The notes beneath the pieces were generated by a model. That model was not told where the DNA came from and ran no database searches. It saw nothing but the letters and a program-made list of their open reading frames with translations. Shown here one piece after another: positions 19,684 to 30,654 of a stretch of 64,000 bases of DNA. The stretch covers positions 2,490,001-2,554,000 of the forward strand of contig LR990056.1 of NCBI GenBank assembly GCA_905147135.1. Reading direction: 5' to 3'. Each line of letters opens with the position of its first letter. The first letter of the stretch is position 1. The position numbers were made by a program, and so were the translations under genes. Source of the stretch: Blastobasis lacticolella (Eukaryota > Arthropoda > Insecta > Lepidoptera > Blastobasidae).

Positions 19684-22600
19684 TAATATGTCTTTAATAT
19701 GTAATAAAAGTACAAGATAACTGAATTACATGTTTATTGGAGCTAAGGAGCATAACAAGTGACTTATTGTCCAACTACCTACATTATATCATCTTATTCT
19801 AAAATAAGGTAAACAAGCAGATACTACCCTCACTTGCATACATAACATACCTCCCCTTTTAAGCTAGACAAATCTAGCATTTAAAGGTTAATTATATAAT
19901 TAAGAAAGATAACAAAGATTATTATTATTTCTAAACCCAACACCTATTTAATCTAAATTTAGTCTAGAATCATTCTTTTACTGATGACTCTGCTGAAGAT
20001 GATGGTCTCCGATAAGGTGATCTCGAATGTACATTTAATCTATTTTTGATCTTCCCAACACCCTCCAAATGTACATCCGCTTACTGTGGGATTCCCAAAA
20101 ACTCAGCCCATTTCTCTGAACTCGGGATCTCAATAATATTTTCGCCAGTTTCGGCTTCTGCCTCATCAGAAATTTGTGAGTCTCCCGTTGCCTCTTCTGG
20201 GGTTTCAACATTTGTTTCCTCTACTTCACCTCCTTCCCCTCCTTGTCCATCATTATTCTCAGTCATCTTAATCATCTGGTCAATATGTCTATTAATAACC
20301 CATCCATCATTGGTTTCGACCTTATAATGAGATGGTCCATCTTTCTCTAATACCCTTCCCGGTAACCACCTCGGGCCTTCACTATAATTTCTGTACATCA
20401 CCCGATAACCAACTCGTGCTTCTCTTTGTTTTCTATTAGTATTGTTAACTAACTGCTGTTCTATTTTTTTTCTTTTGTTTATTGTCAGGGTAGACTGTAT
20501 CCAACAATGTGCGCAAGCGTCTATTCATCAGTAGTTCTGCGGGGCTCTTGTTTGTGCCAGCGCAAGGGGTAACCCGAAGTCCAAGTAACATGTTAGGTAT
20601 CTTGATGTCCCATGACAAGTCATTCATTTTGCGAAGCTTCTCTTTAACGGTCTGTACCATCCTTTCAGCTAAACCATTCGTCGCTGGATGATACGGGGCA
20701 GTCGTTGCATGTCTAATGTTGTTGGCATTTAAAAAGTCTCTCATTTCCTGAGAAACAAAAGCTGTTCCATTATCAGATACAACAGTCTCACATAAACCAT
20801 GTGTAGCGAATAGCATTCTCAAATGCCGAATAACTGTTGTTGAGGTTGTGTTGCTTATCAGGAACACTTCTGGCCAGCGAGAAAAAGCATCTACTACAAT
20901 TAAAAAGGTTTTATTTTGAAATGGACCCGCAAAATCAACATGGATTCTTGACCATGGACTGCTTGGTGATATCCATTCGTAACTTGTCCTGGTAGGCATG
21001 TGTCTATTCTCCAAACATTTAGTACAATTCGCCACCAGTTTCTCGACATCGTTGTTTAATTGTGGCCACCAAACATAGCTTCTCGCCAATGCTTTCGTTT
21101 GGACCATTCCATTGTGGGTCTTGTGCATCACTTTCAAAACAGCTGCCTGCAACGAAGTTGGAATTACGACACGACATCCCAGCAATAAACACCCATCCTG
21201 CAAGGATAATTGAGATCGTTGTAACCAATAAGTGCGCAGACCCTCTTCCGTAATCTTAGCGGGCCATCCCGTGATAAATACTTGTCTTTGGCAGTCTCTG
21301 CTGCTATGTGTTCTTCGTTATATGGAAAATCAGCCGGTGTTTCCGCCATGAGCAACACGTCACACATCTGTGGTTCATCTTGATCTGGCACCGGTTGTGG
21401 CCAGCGACTCAAACTGTCTGCGTTTCCAATTTGTGGGCCTGGTTTATATACTATCCTGTAATTGTGTGATGTCAGGACTAAGGCAATTCTAGTTAGACGA
21501 GGGGAAAGCATATTAGACATCGGCTTACAAGGATCGAAGATGCCTAAAAGGGGCTTGTGATCTGTCACAATTGTAAAAGACCTCCCCATCAAATAATTGT
21601 GAAATTTTTGGATCCCGAACATGATAGCAGCAGCCTCTTTATCCAGCTGTGAATATCTTCGTTCGTGTGTATGTAAAGTTCTGGAACCCATTGCAATAGG
21701 TCTCTCTTTGCCGTCCTTCATGACGTGCACTAGTACCGCGCCGACACCATACTCTGAGCTGTCACATGTTAAAGTAAGTGGTTTCTCTAAATTATAATGT
21801 ACAAGTGTCATATCATATGTTAGCTCGTGCTTTGCCGACTCGAAAGCCTTTTGCTCCTGATCTGTCCATCGCCAAGCTTGTGCCTTATCTAGCAATCTGT
21901 GCAATGGTTCTAAAATAGTAGCTTTCCGTGGTATAAACCTTTCATAAAAGTTGTAAAGTCCTAGGAAAGCCTGTAATTCTTGTTTGTTATTCGGCTTCGG
22001 CGTCATTTTTATTGATTCGACCTTCTTTGAAGAAGGATGAATACCCTCCGAGTCAATGACAAACCCTAGGAACTCCACTTTCTCTTTCGCCCATTTGCAT
22101 TTGCTTTTATTTAGACGTAAACCTGCTGCTTCGATACGCTGAAGAACTGCATCTAAGCGATACTGCATTTCTACTACGGTGCGACCGCTCACGATTATAT
22201 CGTCAATCAAGACTGCGACGCCCTCGACGCCGGCGAGTAAACTAGTCATCAGCCGTTGAAAGATTCCAGGACTAGCCTTTACGCCGAATCCAAGTCGATG
22301 TACGGTGTACAATCCCTTGCACGTGTTCAAGGTGAGCAATTTTGCAGTTTCTTCATCCACGACTACTTGCGTGTAGGCACGTTCCAAATCTAATGTCGTG
22401 AAATATTTACTTCCAGCGACAATGGCGAATACTTCATTCGACGTAGGCATGGGGTAAGTGTCTGATTCGGTCGCCTGGTTAACTGTGCTTCGGTAATCTC
22501 CACACAACCGAATATCACCTGTCTTTTTAATGATAGGTACCACGGGTGTAGCCCATTCAGAGAACGACACTGGGCGCAGTACGCCTTCGACCACTAAACG

Positions 22601-23352
22601 GTCTATTTCCTTTTCAACTCTGCCTTTGATAGCGAATGGAACAGGACGAGCTTTAAGAAATTTGGGTGTGACCTCAGGTTTCACGTGTATTGTTACGGGT
22701 TTGCCACGGTAGGTACCCAGTCCATCTTTAAACACTTCAGTGTGCTTTGCGATACTTCTTTCTATTTCTTGAAGATCCTTGTTAGACATGAAATTGACAT
22801 TGAGTTTTATGTCGAGCGGAGCAAGCCAATCACGCCCCAAGAGGTTAGGACCCTCGCCTTTGGCTACTATCGGGGTCAATTCATGTTCGCAATTGTTATA
22901 TTTCACCGGCACGGTGGCTTGGCCCAGCAGCACGACTGGAGTGTCTGTCCATGTGCGCAACTTGAGAGATGCAGGGCGCAGCGCGGTCGGCGGTAGTCGG
23001 AGACGTAAACCCTTCCAAGTCTCTTCATTCACCAAGGTGAAACTAGCGGCCGTATCTAGCTGTAACAACACCGGTTCACTAGCGATGAACACCCGGACTT
23101 CAAATGGTGGCACGTGACCAGAACTGCGTACTGAATATATGCCGTTGAGTGAACTGTAATATTCCTCCTCCGTAAAATTTACGTTCTTGTTTGAATTCTT
23201 CATTTTTGCACCACAAATTTTTTCAATGTGGCCCTTCTTTTTGCAAAAACGACAGATTGCGTTTATGAACCTGCATTCGCCTCCGTGCTGATCACCACAC
23301 CGATAACAAAACCGCACATTTGTTCTAGACTGTACCGCATTGATATCCATAG
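19684..23352 (-). mobile_element. Ty3/gypsy retrotransposon, copy A, 5'-deleted and frameshifted
   Basis: Same insertion as 53901-60992: the same ACCAT flank (19679-19683), the same 164-bp 3' LTR (19684-19847), and the polypurine tract beside it. Pol (about 23350-20000, minus) has at least three lesions relative to B: a 22-base deletion near 21266 that shifts frame before the integrase, an extra T in the run near 20460, and a stop near 20084. The protease reads DTA where B has the catalytic DTG. Gag and the 5' LTR are gone; the deletion joins pol in frame to unrelated sequence (position 62252 in B), giving an ORF at 23476-21164 with a hydrophobic N-terminus. It cannot be autonomous. Confidence 0.9.
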
Positions 23353-23484
23353 GCTTGCCGCAAAAGCTAACTACCGAGTTTTTACCGCAAACTTCATAGT
23401 GAGATTGAGCCACGAACGGAAACAAAATAAAGCAATATAATTTAAACAAACAATTATATTTATTGCACAGTAACATGATTGCAT

Positions 23485-23760
23485 AGGTAGGTATAGAAAA
23501 TAAAAAAAATGATAGGTTATTACGCTTACGCTTTAACCATTATCATCATCCTAGCGCTTATCCCGGACTCTGCCAGGGTCCGCTTTCCTACTCCAATCTT
23601 CTCCACTTCGCCCGGTCTTCGGCATCCTCTCGTCGTTATCCGTTGGCTCTCGCACTCGACTCGGCGGTGTCAATTTTTTTTACATATTGCCGTGTCAACT
23701 TCCGCAAGTAAAATACAAGGAAAAAAGCAGGGTAATACACGTGCCGATTCCTGAAATTCC
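23485..23760 (+). repeat. Interspersed LINE-tail-like block, copy A
   Basis: Contains CATCATCCTAGCGCTTATCC, ACTCTGCCAGGGTCCGC and GGTCTTCGGCATCCTC, a dispersed non-LTR tail motif (the last one recurs near position 40). The partner in B is 62395-62660. Confidence 0.45.
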
Positions 23761-24017
23761 CAACGAGTAAATAACTACTGTCTACTGAAGGTCGTTTTAA
23801 TAAACATATGAATAACGAAGTCACGTCACAAATAATTGCGGAAAACGTATTGGATTTTACCCCGACCTTTCATCGAAAATAGAATGACCTATTATTAACT
23901 TGCGTATGATTCCCGATAAGAGACTTATGAATATCGGCTCCTCTTACTAACTGTGTTAATCTAGTAATACACTTACACCGAGTCGGTACTGGGAACTTGT
24001 TCAACGAGGCTTTGAAA

Positions 24018-24481
24018 ATGGGATCTGATAATCTACTTGAAATGTTAAGGGAAAGGAACCTTTTAGGAGAGACATTATTTCATGAAGTTTGCAGAGAAAA
24101 CTCAATTGCTTTTTCACGGAGAGCGGCAGCATGGATGGATGAAGTGAATCCAGAGATTTTGAACATAAACACTTACGATGGTGAACAGTGTACTCACTTT
24201 ATCGTGAAGTGTCAAATGTCAAAATGATGAAAATAGTAATCCATCTTGGTGCTGACATCAACGGTCAAGAAGGTCAGGGTGGTTTCACTCCACTTCAATT
24301 GTGTGTTTGGAAGAAGAACTACCAGCTCGCCGAGTGGCTCTGTCAGACATTAAATATCAATATAGAAGCCAAAAACTACGCACAACAAACGGCGTATCAT
24401 TTGGCATATGAGAGAAATGACTCGAAAATGATGGATATATTAAGAAAGGCGGGAGCCAAATGTGAACCTCCAAATGTGTAA
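24018..24481 (+). pseudogene. Ankyrin (vankyrin / I-kappa-B-like) gene, copy A, frameshifted
   Basis: From the ATG at 24018 the frame has an N-terminal helix with a LGETLFHEVCR motif, then ankyrin-type repeats: HLGADINGQEGQGGFTPLQL and LAEWLCQTLNINIEAKNYAQ. Length, lack of other domains and motif layout fit the short intron-less I-kappa-B-like ankyrin proteins of bracoviruses, which block NF-kappa-B signalling in caterpillars, rather than insect Cactus, which is longer. The frame breaks near 24215-24225, where copy A lacks 10 bases present in B, and stops at 24227. The remainder is open in another frame to 24481. Origin by transfer from a wasp polydnavirus is an inference; an ordinary ankyrin gene fragment is the alternative. 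Confidence 0.65.
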
Positions 24482-25440
24482 GATCGTGAAGCAAGTAATA
24501 ACAATGATGAAGAAAGCGATAAGTTATATACAAAAACATTAAGTTATCTCAGTTTGGCAAAATCAATAGATATAATAAATATCTAAATATTGCAACTATT
24601 AAAGTTTATGTTTAGAGTTAAGTAACGCTAGGTATGTAGATTTGAGTTTCTAATGTGTATCAGTTAGTTTTTGCACTTTGTGGCCTATTTAATAGTTTTT
24701 TTTTTATTCGCTAAAGTTTATAGTTGTAATTGGTTGGGCATAGAAATAAGTGAAAATAGGTGTAAGATTTTTGAACATTTTTTGTTATACTCACAGGCAA
24801 GACATATGAGAATAACAAAAAAAAAATATTTTATATGCGTATGACGTAAAAACATAACGTATCTGTTCATTTTTATCAATTGAAACAAACTTTTATGACA
24901 TAATATATCTATTATTTCACTGACTCTAAGACGGCGTTAAATTCTGGGGAGGAAGGTATATATCCTTTGAAATAGCACTTTTTTATTAAAAAATGGTCTA
25001 GCTAGTGTTTTGATCTAAGCTTGAACAACATGTCTATTTCTAAAAGCTCTTCGTGTACAACATTGTTAGCTAACTTTTTAGCTTTCCTTTCTTGATGCCG
25101 GTCTCGAGCCTGAAGAAGAACATAGCCACAAGTACAGACGATTATCTCAATATTTGCAGAGCTTATACTCCAACTATTATTTTGTATTGTCGAACTCTGA
25201 ATAAGTCATCAAACTTTAAGCAAAATAAAGCTGTCGTAGAAACTTCATGTCGGCCTTTTTAAAGCGTGTCAAGGGAAACCGATTCAACTGTCATTCGCGG
25301 GCTACTTTATTCACTGAAATTTTTTATTTCTGGTAAAAAAAACCTTATTTTCAATTCGAAACATTAAAGTTAAGCAAAGATTCTGAGTTTCGACTTAGAA
25401 AGCTCTCCTGGTCTAACTATTTCTATTTGAGTGTATTATT
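24482..25440. other. No gene recognised
   Basis: AT-rich 3' flank of the ankyrin gene. The first ~190 bases are shared with B; the rest, to about 26500, is absent from B. Confidence 0.4.
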
Positions 25441-25447
25441 TTTCAGG

Positions 25448-26090
25448 AACTTATTTACTAAAGTGTGAGACTTTAAACGCTGCAGCCCTTGCGCGTCATA
25501 TCCGTTTATGAAAAGTCGAGTGATCTTTGTGGCTCAAATCTAGCGCCGGTCAAGAACAATTCACACTATAATATGACGGTCCGATTTAAGAGCCTGGACG
25601 GCCCTAACTTCGAGCCGCGACGGCCCGAACTTCAAACCGCGACGGCCCGAACTTCAAACCGCGACGTGCCGATTTTTGAGCCGCGGCTGCCCGACGTTTA
25701 TGTCAAATGTCTAGCGGATATCGTCGAGTGATCTTTGTAGCTCAAATCAAATGCTAGTCTAGACGGCCCGTTTCTTTTCGACGACCCGATGTTTGAGCCT
25801 CAGCGGCCGTTTATTTACTAAAGTGTGAGACTTTAATTGCTGCAGCCCTTGCGCGTCATATTCGTTTATGAAAATTCGAGTGATCTTTGTGGCTTAAATC
25901 TAGCGCCGGTCAAGAACAATTCACACTATAATATGACGGTCCGATTTAAGAGCCTGGACGGCCCTAACTTCGAGCCGCGACGGCCCGAACTTCGAACCGT
26001 GACGGCCCGATTTTCGAGGCTCGATGGCCCGCTTTTTGAGTCGCAACGGCTCGTTTGTTGAGCCTTGGTGGCTCATATTACGATTGAGGT
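25448..26090. repeat. Two 290-bp direct repeats with GC-rich 22-bp minisatellites
   Basis: 25448-25740 and 25808-26090 both start TTATTTACTAAAGTGTGAG and contain CTGCAGCCCTTGCGCGTCAT and ATGACGGTCCGATTTAAGAG. They end in tandem 22-bp units of the form GACGGCCCGAACTTCRARCC (at 25597-25690 and 25957-26060), about four to five units each, increasingly diverged to the right. The units are far richer in G+C than their surroundings. Open frames across them (Arg/Pro/Glu rich) follow from the repeat and are not credible genes. Found only in copy A. Confidence 0.8.
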
Positions 26091-26399
26091 GACACTCGTG
26101 TCAAACTTATATCAAATAAATACATAAATGTGAAAGTAGTAAAGTGAATTTCTCACCGCTTGATATCCTCGACGAGTAGATACAACAGAACTGACTCGCA
26201 GCTTACTTCCAGCAAAGTTGATAAAATTATAGGTACGATATTTTAAAATGAAAATATGAGTGTAGATAATACCTACATAGTTCCTGAGAACGTTTAACAG
26301 GCAAAAACGCAGAGATGCAATTTCGCATGACAATACGTAAGGCGGATCACGACGTGAACAATAGATACTAAATAAATATAGAGACACTCATGTTTTAAT

Positions 26400-26411
26400 A
26401 CCCCCCCCCCT
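26400..26411. repeat. Poly-C run
   Basis: A C homopolymer in AT-rich DNA; a possible assembly-error site. Confidence 0.8.
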
Positions 26412-26499
26412 TTTATGACAGTTTCAAAATTACTATTATTATGGCCAGGGCCATCTGACGTCACTTACAAGCGAGCGAGCGAAGCGAATTCGAAATTTG

Positions 26500-26800
26500 T
26501 GAGATTTTGAGTTTTCTTGTTTGACTAGCCAGGCATTTGACCGCCATTTCACCTGATGGTAAGTGACGATGTGGCCGTTGATGGAGTGTAACTGTCTAGG
26601 AACCGCCTATTTACTAGCCTTGAAGGCATCTAGATTATAATGATCAGGCAACCCACTCGCACTTCCATTCCTTAGCCATATACGTTATAAAGGTTGAACT
26701 AAAGCGGCTCGTGCGGTTGCAACATCCACAACTTAGGATGTAGCGCTCGGCCGCCACGTTTCCCGATAGCGGAAAGGGGCTGACGGAATACAAATACAAA
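26500..26800 (-). mobile_element. LINE 3' region, copy A
   Basis: CACCTGATGGTAAGTGACGA, CTAGCCTTGAAGGCATC and GGCTCGTGCGG mark a non-LTR tail. Diverged pieces are at 32440-32560 and 63570-63850. Confidence 0.55.
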
Positions 26801-26969
26801 ATATATTAATTTTTCCTCAAACAGTGCTTAGTATTTAGTGAAATATAAAAAGAATCAAAATCCTTATTGAGAACTGGAGTCCGTGCTAGGTTATAATATC
26901 TGTGTTACGGATCTCCAGGCTCTCAACCTCCTATATCATTATATATACAATATTTTATTACATTATATT

Positions 26970-27005
26970 ATGTTTGTTTGTGCCTGTGTGTGTGTGTGTG
27001 TGCAT
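26970..27005. repeat. TG microsatellite
   Basis: Interrupted TG dinucleotide run between the two LINE pieces of copy A. B lacks it. Confidence 0.8.
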
Positions 27006-27015
27006 GTGTGAAATG

Positions 27016-27180
27016 AGGTTGTACAACCTGTAGAAGACCAACAGACGCGCAACCCTACGCCGATGTTCGAGGCTCTGCATGCAGCTTAGCTTCAATCCAT
27101 TCCGGGTACCGCCAGACCTTCGAGAGGATACCAAGTTAAGTTTTGGCGTAGGGTGGGTGTGCTGAGGCGCCCGCTTCAAA
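27016..27180 (-). mobile_element. LINE ORF2 C-terminal fragment, copy A
   Basis: The minus strand reads SSRRSGGTRNG ... SLEHRRRVARLLVFYRLY, a conserved motif near the end of Jockey/R1-type RT proteins. The partner in B, 63871-64000, is the last shared segment in the window. Confidence 0.7.
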
Positions 27181-27184
27181 GAGG

Positions 27185-27745
27185 TATCTTATTAATGTCC
27201 TACTCAATAAAGAAATATAGATTTTTGAAAATTATAGAGACCAACCAGCTGAAAAGGGACAATACACTTGTTAAAGCCAATACATTTAATTTTTATACAT
27301 CATTGTTACATGGCAATCTGTTAATAGAAATAGAAAGGCAAAAATCTTAATCTATGACAAGTAAGTACATTCATAGTGCACTTTCTTTAAAATACAAACA
27401 TTACCTAGGTACTACATATAGTTTAGTACCTAGTCACAATTAAGGTCAGGCAAATTACATATCACAAACAAGAGTTTTGCGGCGTTGTCACCTTCCAAAC
27501 GAGTTCTTAGGGGTTCAATTATGCCAGCTAAACTAAAGTATCTAATTGTTCACTTGTCACTAAACTTGGCGTCAAAATCTTTAAATTATTGTTATGTCTC
27601 CACTGCAACACCTGACGGGGAGGAGGCTCAAGTTCAGTAGCGGACTGATAACGGCTGTTAATGTGATGCGATACGATACTGAAATTGTGTTACTTACTTA
27701 CTTTTTGAGGTTTACAATGTTCAATGCCTTAGATTATTAGATAAA
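27185..27745. other. No gene recognised
   Basis: Starts with the CCTACTCAATAAAGAAATA repeat tail. The rest is AT-rich and lies downstream of the FAMeT gene. Confidence 0.4.
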
Positions 27746-27749
27746 CTCT

Positions 27750-30308
27750 TTATTTAGTAAGCCTATTTCTTTGAAACAAGAAACACATTATTTTATTAAT
27801 TATTTCTCGAAGTAGATATTGTATGATTTTCGCTGGGAAAAGTTCTGTTTTATTTTGAACCCTATGATCTTCATCTGACTCATCTTGTTCGCGTGACACA
27901 TGTCGGTCCTCATCGAAGAATTCATTCAAGAAGAGAGCTGGCCCTCCATCTGACACACGTCGTTCTCTCCTCGCTTGTCGTACGCGTTCCTGTAATCTCA
28001 ACCTCTCACAATTCTCTTGATCCGACTCCTCTTCATCCCCATCCCTTTGGTCTGAATTACTACTACAAAATGTAAAACTACCCTTGTAGGAAGGTTTGTT
28101 AATATAACAGATTTCCTCCTTAGGTTCGGTTAATACTTCATAGTCTTTTAGCCCTATCTCATCTTCCTTATATGGAAAGTAAATGCATTTGTGTCTGTAG
28201 AACACTTTCCCTGGTATCAAATGCCCGTCGTGGTGTGCACGGCCGACATAAAAAATTTCACCGCTGCTTTCAATATATCCGCCTTTGACTGCGTTCGGCG
28301 GTATCCTATTATTTTTAGTTGGTACCCACTGGTAGTTAAAACCACATAATACCTGAAAGCAAAAAACACACATTAGCAATTTTCATACATTCGAGACAAT
28401 TTGGACACCTTGGATCTCCCCCTGAGAACTTTGAGTGCGGCTCTTTGCTGTTGCGATGCTGTATCGTCAGTACAAAAAGCATTTTAATTTGTCTTTTTCA
28501 AGAACAACTTAAAAAATAAGGATTAAAATAACTTTCCAAGACCGAACTAGCAATCGTATAAATTTCCGAAGATTCGAAGCGTCTTCCGATTTGAACTGTC
28601 AAATTTGTTTTTCGGATTCGGTACCGATGCTTGTGAATACCGTTTTCCGAGCGTTCGACAAATTTGTCGATTCCGCATCCGATTCCGATTTACGAGCCAT
28701 TGTGAATACGGCTGCGGCAGTGGTACCGCCTATCTTCAATTGAACGCCACTATTTTAATCCCACCCTTTGGAATGACGTCACAACATGCATTTCGGATAG
28801 GCTCTACTCTCAATAGAGCCTATCCTGTGGCGGCGTACTATCGGAGATCGGCGGTACTGCTGCTGGAGTGGTCAAAATGTCACTGTGCGACATTTCCTTC
28901 CTACTTTCCTACCCAATCAATTTTGACGATAACAAATTGTTTAATGTCCTACTCAATTAAGAAATTTTGACTTTCGACTTCTAATGAATTTCATCTCATT
29001 GGGTGGTTTTACAGAAATAGAGTTACGAAAGAATGTGTAAGGAGACGATTGCGTGGTGTGGTCACTGACTTCATAATATCTTTTTCTACACACAGAGCTG
29101 TGGTGCAACAGTTAACTTACATCAAATGCTTGTTTCTTGCGTGATTGTCCGTCAAACGACACGAACGCCGATCTCTCGGAGGGTACGAACTTGCCCACAC
29201 ATAGTTCACCATCGTGAAATGCTCTGATAATGTAAAGAGGTTCATTCTCAAAACCTCCTATGATCACATTATTTGGTAGACTGCTAGGTACACCTCGTTT
29301 CCAAGTAGGCTTACCACCAGATATAGTTCTGATTGTCCTTGGTCTTTCTATCACAGGCGGTACTGCAATATTGTATTAAAATATTAATGATAAATAAGTT
29401 ATAATATACACACAAAATATTTACAGAAAAGAATACTTTAATAACTGTTAACACAAGACTCGCTTGCTTTATTACGGGCCCAAACCTCGTTGGTTTCTAC
29501 GTTATTGTAGTAGTTGTAAGTTTTAAAAATTGTGGAAATAATAAAAAATAAAGATGATATAAAAATAAGCACAAACAGGTATAGGTACATATGAAAATAC
29601 TAAAAATTAAGGATGGCTTGCACCAAATTTTTAATCGCATTTAAGCACAAGCTTAAATCATAGACAAACACAAAATTGACGTTAAACGTCAATCTTAAAT
29701 GTGTTTAAGAATTTGGCGCAAGCGGGGCTAAATATGTATATTTATACTTATTAAGTATTTATTAAATTCAATATGTCATATTTATAATTAATAAATAAGT
29801 AATTAAAAAGAATCAAGTCTGTCCGGTTTGACGTATTATGTCAAATTGCAGAATGTCAGATTGCGGCAATAAAATGTCAATTTAATAGATATTTCAATGT
29901 CAAACTGGGATAAAAATAGAATTCACATGACATAACAGTAGACACCTATATTCATATTTAGAATGTCAACAATGGATAATTTGGGGAATATGCTACTACG
30001 AGTAAGAAGGTTGACATTTCTCTACTAAACTTACGTTGAAATCTCCATCTAACTTCATTTTGCTCATTGTTTGTGGAAAATGTGATATATTTCACCAGTT
30101 CCAATTCACACATCTCATGTATGAACATCGGTTTTATTTCACCCTTCTTTCCGAATCGTATTTCTCCGCTGTACCAAGACAACCAGAAGCTTCGGTAATG
30201 ATCATCGTCAAGGATTTCAGGTATGTATTCCCGCATTCGAAGTCCACCGTCAAATTCAATTTCTATCATGGAGGGTATGTCAGCTGTTCCGTAGTCACTA
30301 ATATTGAT
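27750..30308 (-). CDS. FAMeT-like protein: Methyltransf_FA half-domain + DM9 repeats (5' exons not seen)
   Basis: Three exons with consensus splice sites and matching phases: 30308-30035, 29362-29121 and 28352-27750. Exon 1 here carries the second half of a Methyltransf_FA domain (GLRMREYIP, then FWLSWYSGEIRFGKKGEI and VKYITFST). Exon 2 is a first DM9 repeat (ISGGKPTW..., VIIGGFENEPLYIIRAFHDG). Exon 3 is a second DM9 repeat (NAVKGGYIE, FYVGRAHHDGHLIPGKV) followed by an acidic, charged tail of about 110 residues. The order FA domain then DM9 is that of the arthropod 'farnesoic acid O-methyltransferase' family. Despite the name that family lacks a classical SAM-binding fold, and DM9 proteins act as mannose-binding lectins, so an enzyme role should not be assumed. 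The acceptor at 30309-30310 in phase 0 requires an upstream exon; none was recognised before the LINE debris at 30655. AATAAA overlaps the stop codon. Confidence 0.8.
28560..28975. mobile_element. MITE-family relic and repeat tail in FAMeT intron
   Basis: 28610-28735 carries the TTGTGAATAC/ATTGTGAATACGGCT ends found as perfect inverted repeats in the MITE at 33323-33573. 28900-28975 is the CTACTCAATTAAGAAATTTT tail also seen near 2042 and 27198. Intronic, no coding value. Confidence 0.5.
29363..30034 (-). other. FAMeT intron
   Basis: AT-rich intron between the donor at 30034 and the acceptor at 29363. 29600-29730 contains a patch (TAAATGTGTTTAAGAATTTGG and neighbours) similar to 4805-4915 and 37590-37700, a small dispersed repeat. 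Confidence 0.5.
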
Positions 30309-30654
30309 CTGTAACAGTTGATATAGGTACATTGTAATATAGGTACATAGTAAAACTTAAAATAAAATAAAATGACAAACTTATAACATAGCAAGTTAAC
30401 CAAAAATAGCAAGGAAAAGCACAATAACTAAACGCTAAAAAGGCCAAAGCTCAGGTCCGTAGATACGCGGAGGTGCTTATGGACCTGCTCTTCTGCCTTG
30501 GCCTACATAATGACATTGTATAACATTTGTTATAGACACAGACAATATAAATACATGGATTACATAGATTTCACCATGGATTTACCACCAAGTATCTAAA
30601 TATAAGACATAAAGCGTCTAAATCATGTCAATGGTTGGTAGGCGTTAGCTTAGC

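Larger units (their letters stand above)
1..27145 (+). repeat. Copy A of a ~33-kb direct repeat
   Basis: This segment matches 32859-64000 in the same orientation; position 1 pairs with 32859 and 27145 with 64000. Collinear anchors include the SINE at 1096/34238, the LINE fragment at 5040/37826, the Kunitz exon at 8508/46902, the Helitron at 16761/49706, the DM9 exon at 19347/53564, the gypsy pol and the ankyrin gene at 24018/62915. Substitutions are sparse by eye. Large A-only blocks are about 3225-3605, 10791-10993, 12432-16694 and 24670-26500. The left boundary lies outside the window. Real tandem duplication and uncollapsed haplotypes both fit. Confidence 0.95.

Noticed and set aside
20046..20327. 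Ser/Pro-rich plus-strand frame (also 54263-54544)
   Set aside because: Antisense shadow of the acidic C-terminus of gypsy Pol.
25489..26061. Two similar 74-80 codon frames suggesting a tandem gene family
   Set aside because: They coincide with a duplicated minisatellite, have no signal or domain, and are absent from copy B.
25448..26090. CRISPR-like array
   Set aside because: Adjacent units without unique spacers; an insect nuclear setting; no cas genes.
28605..28970. A 121-codon plus-strand frame
   Set aside because: It lies in a FAMeT intron over a MITE relic and repeat tail, antisense to the host gene.
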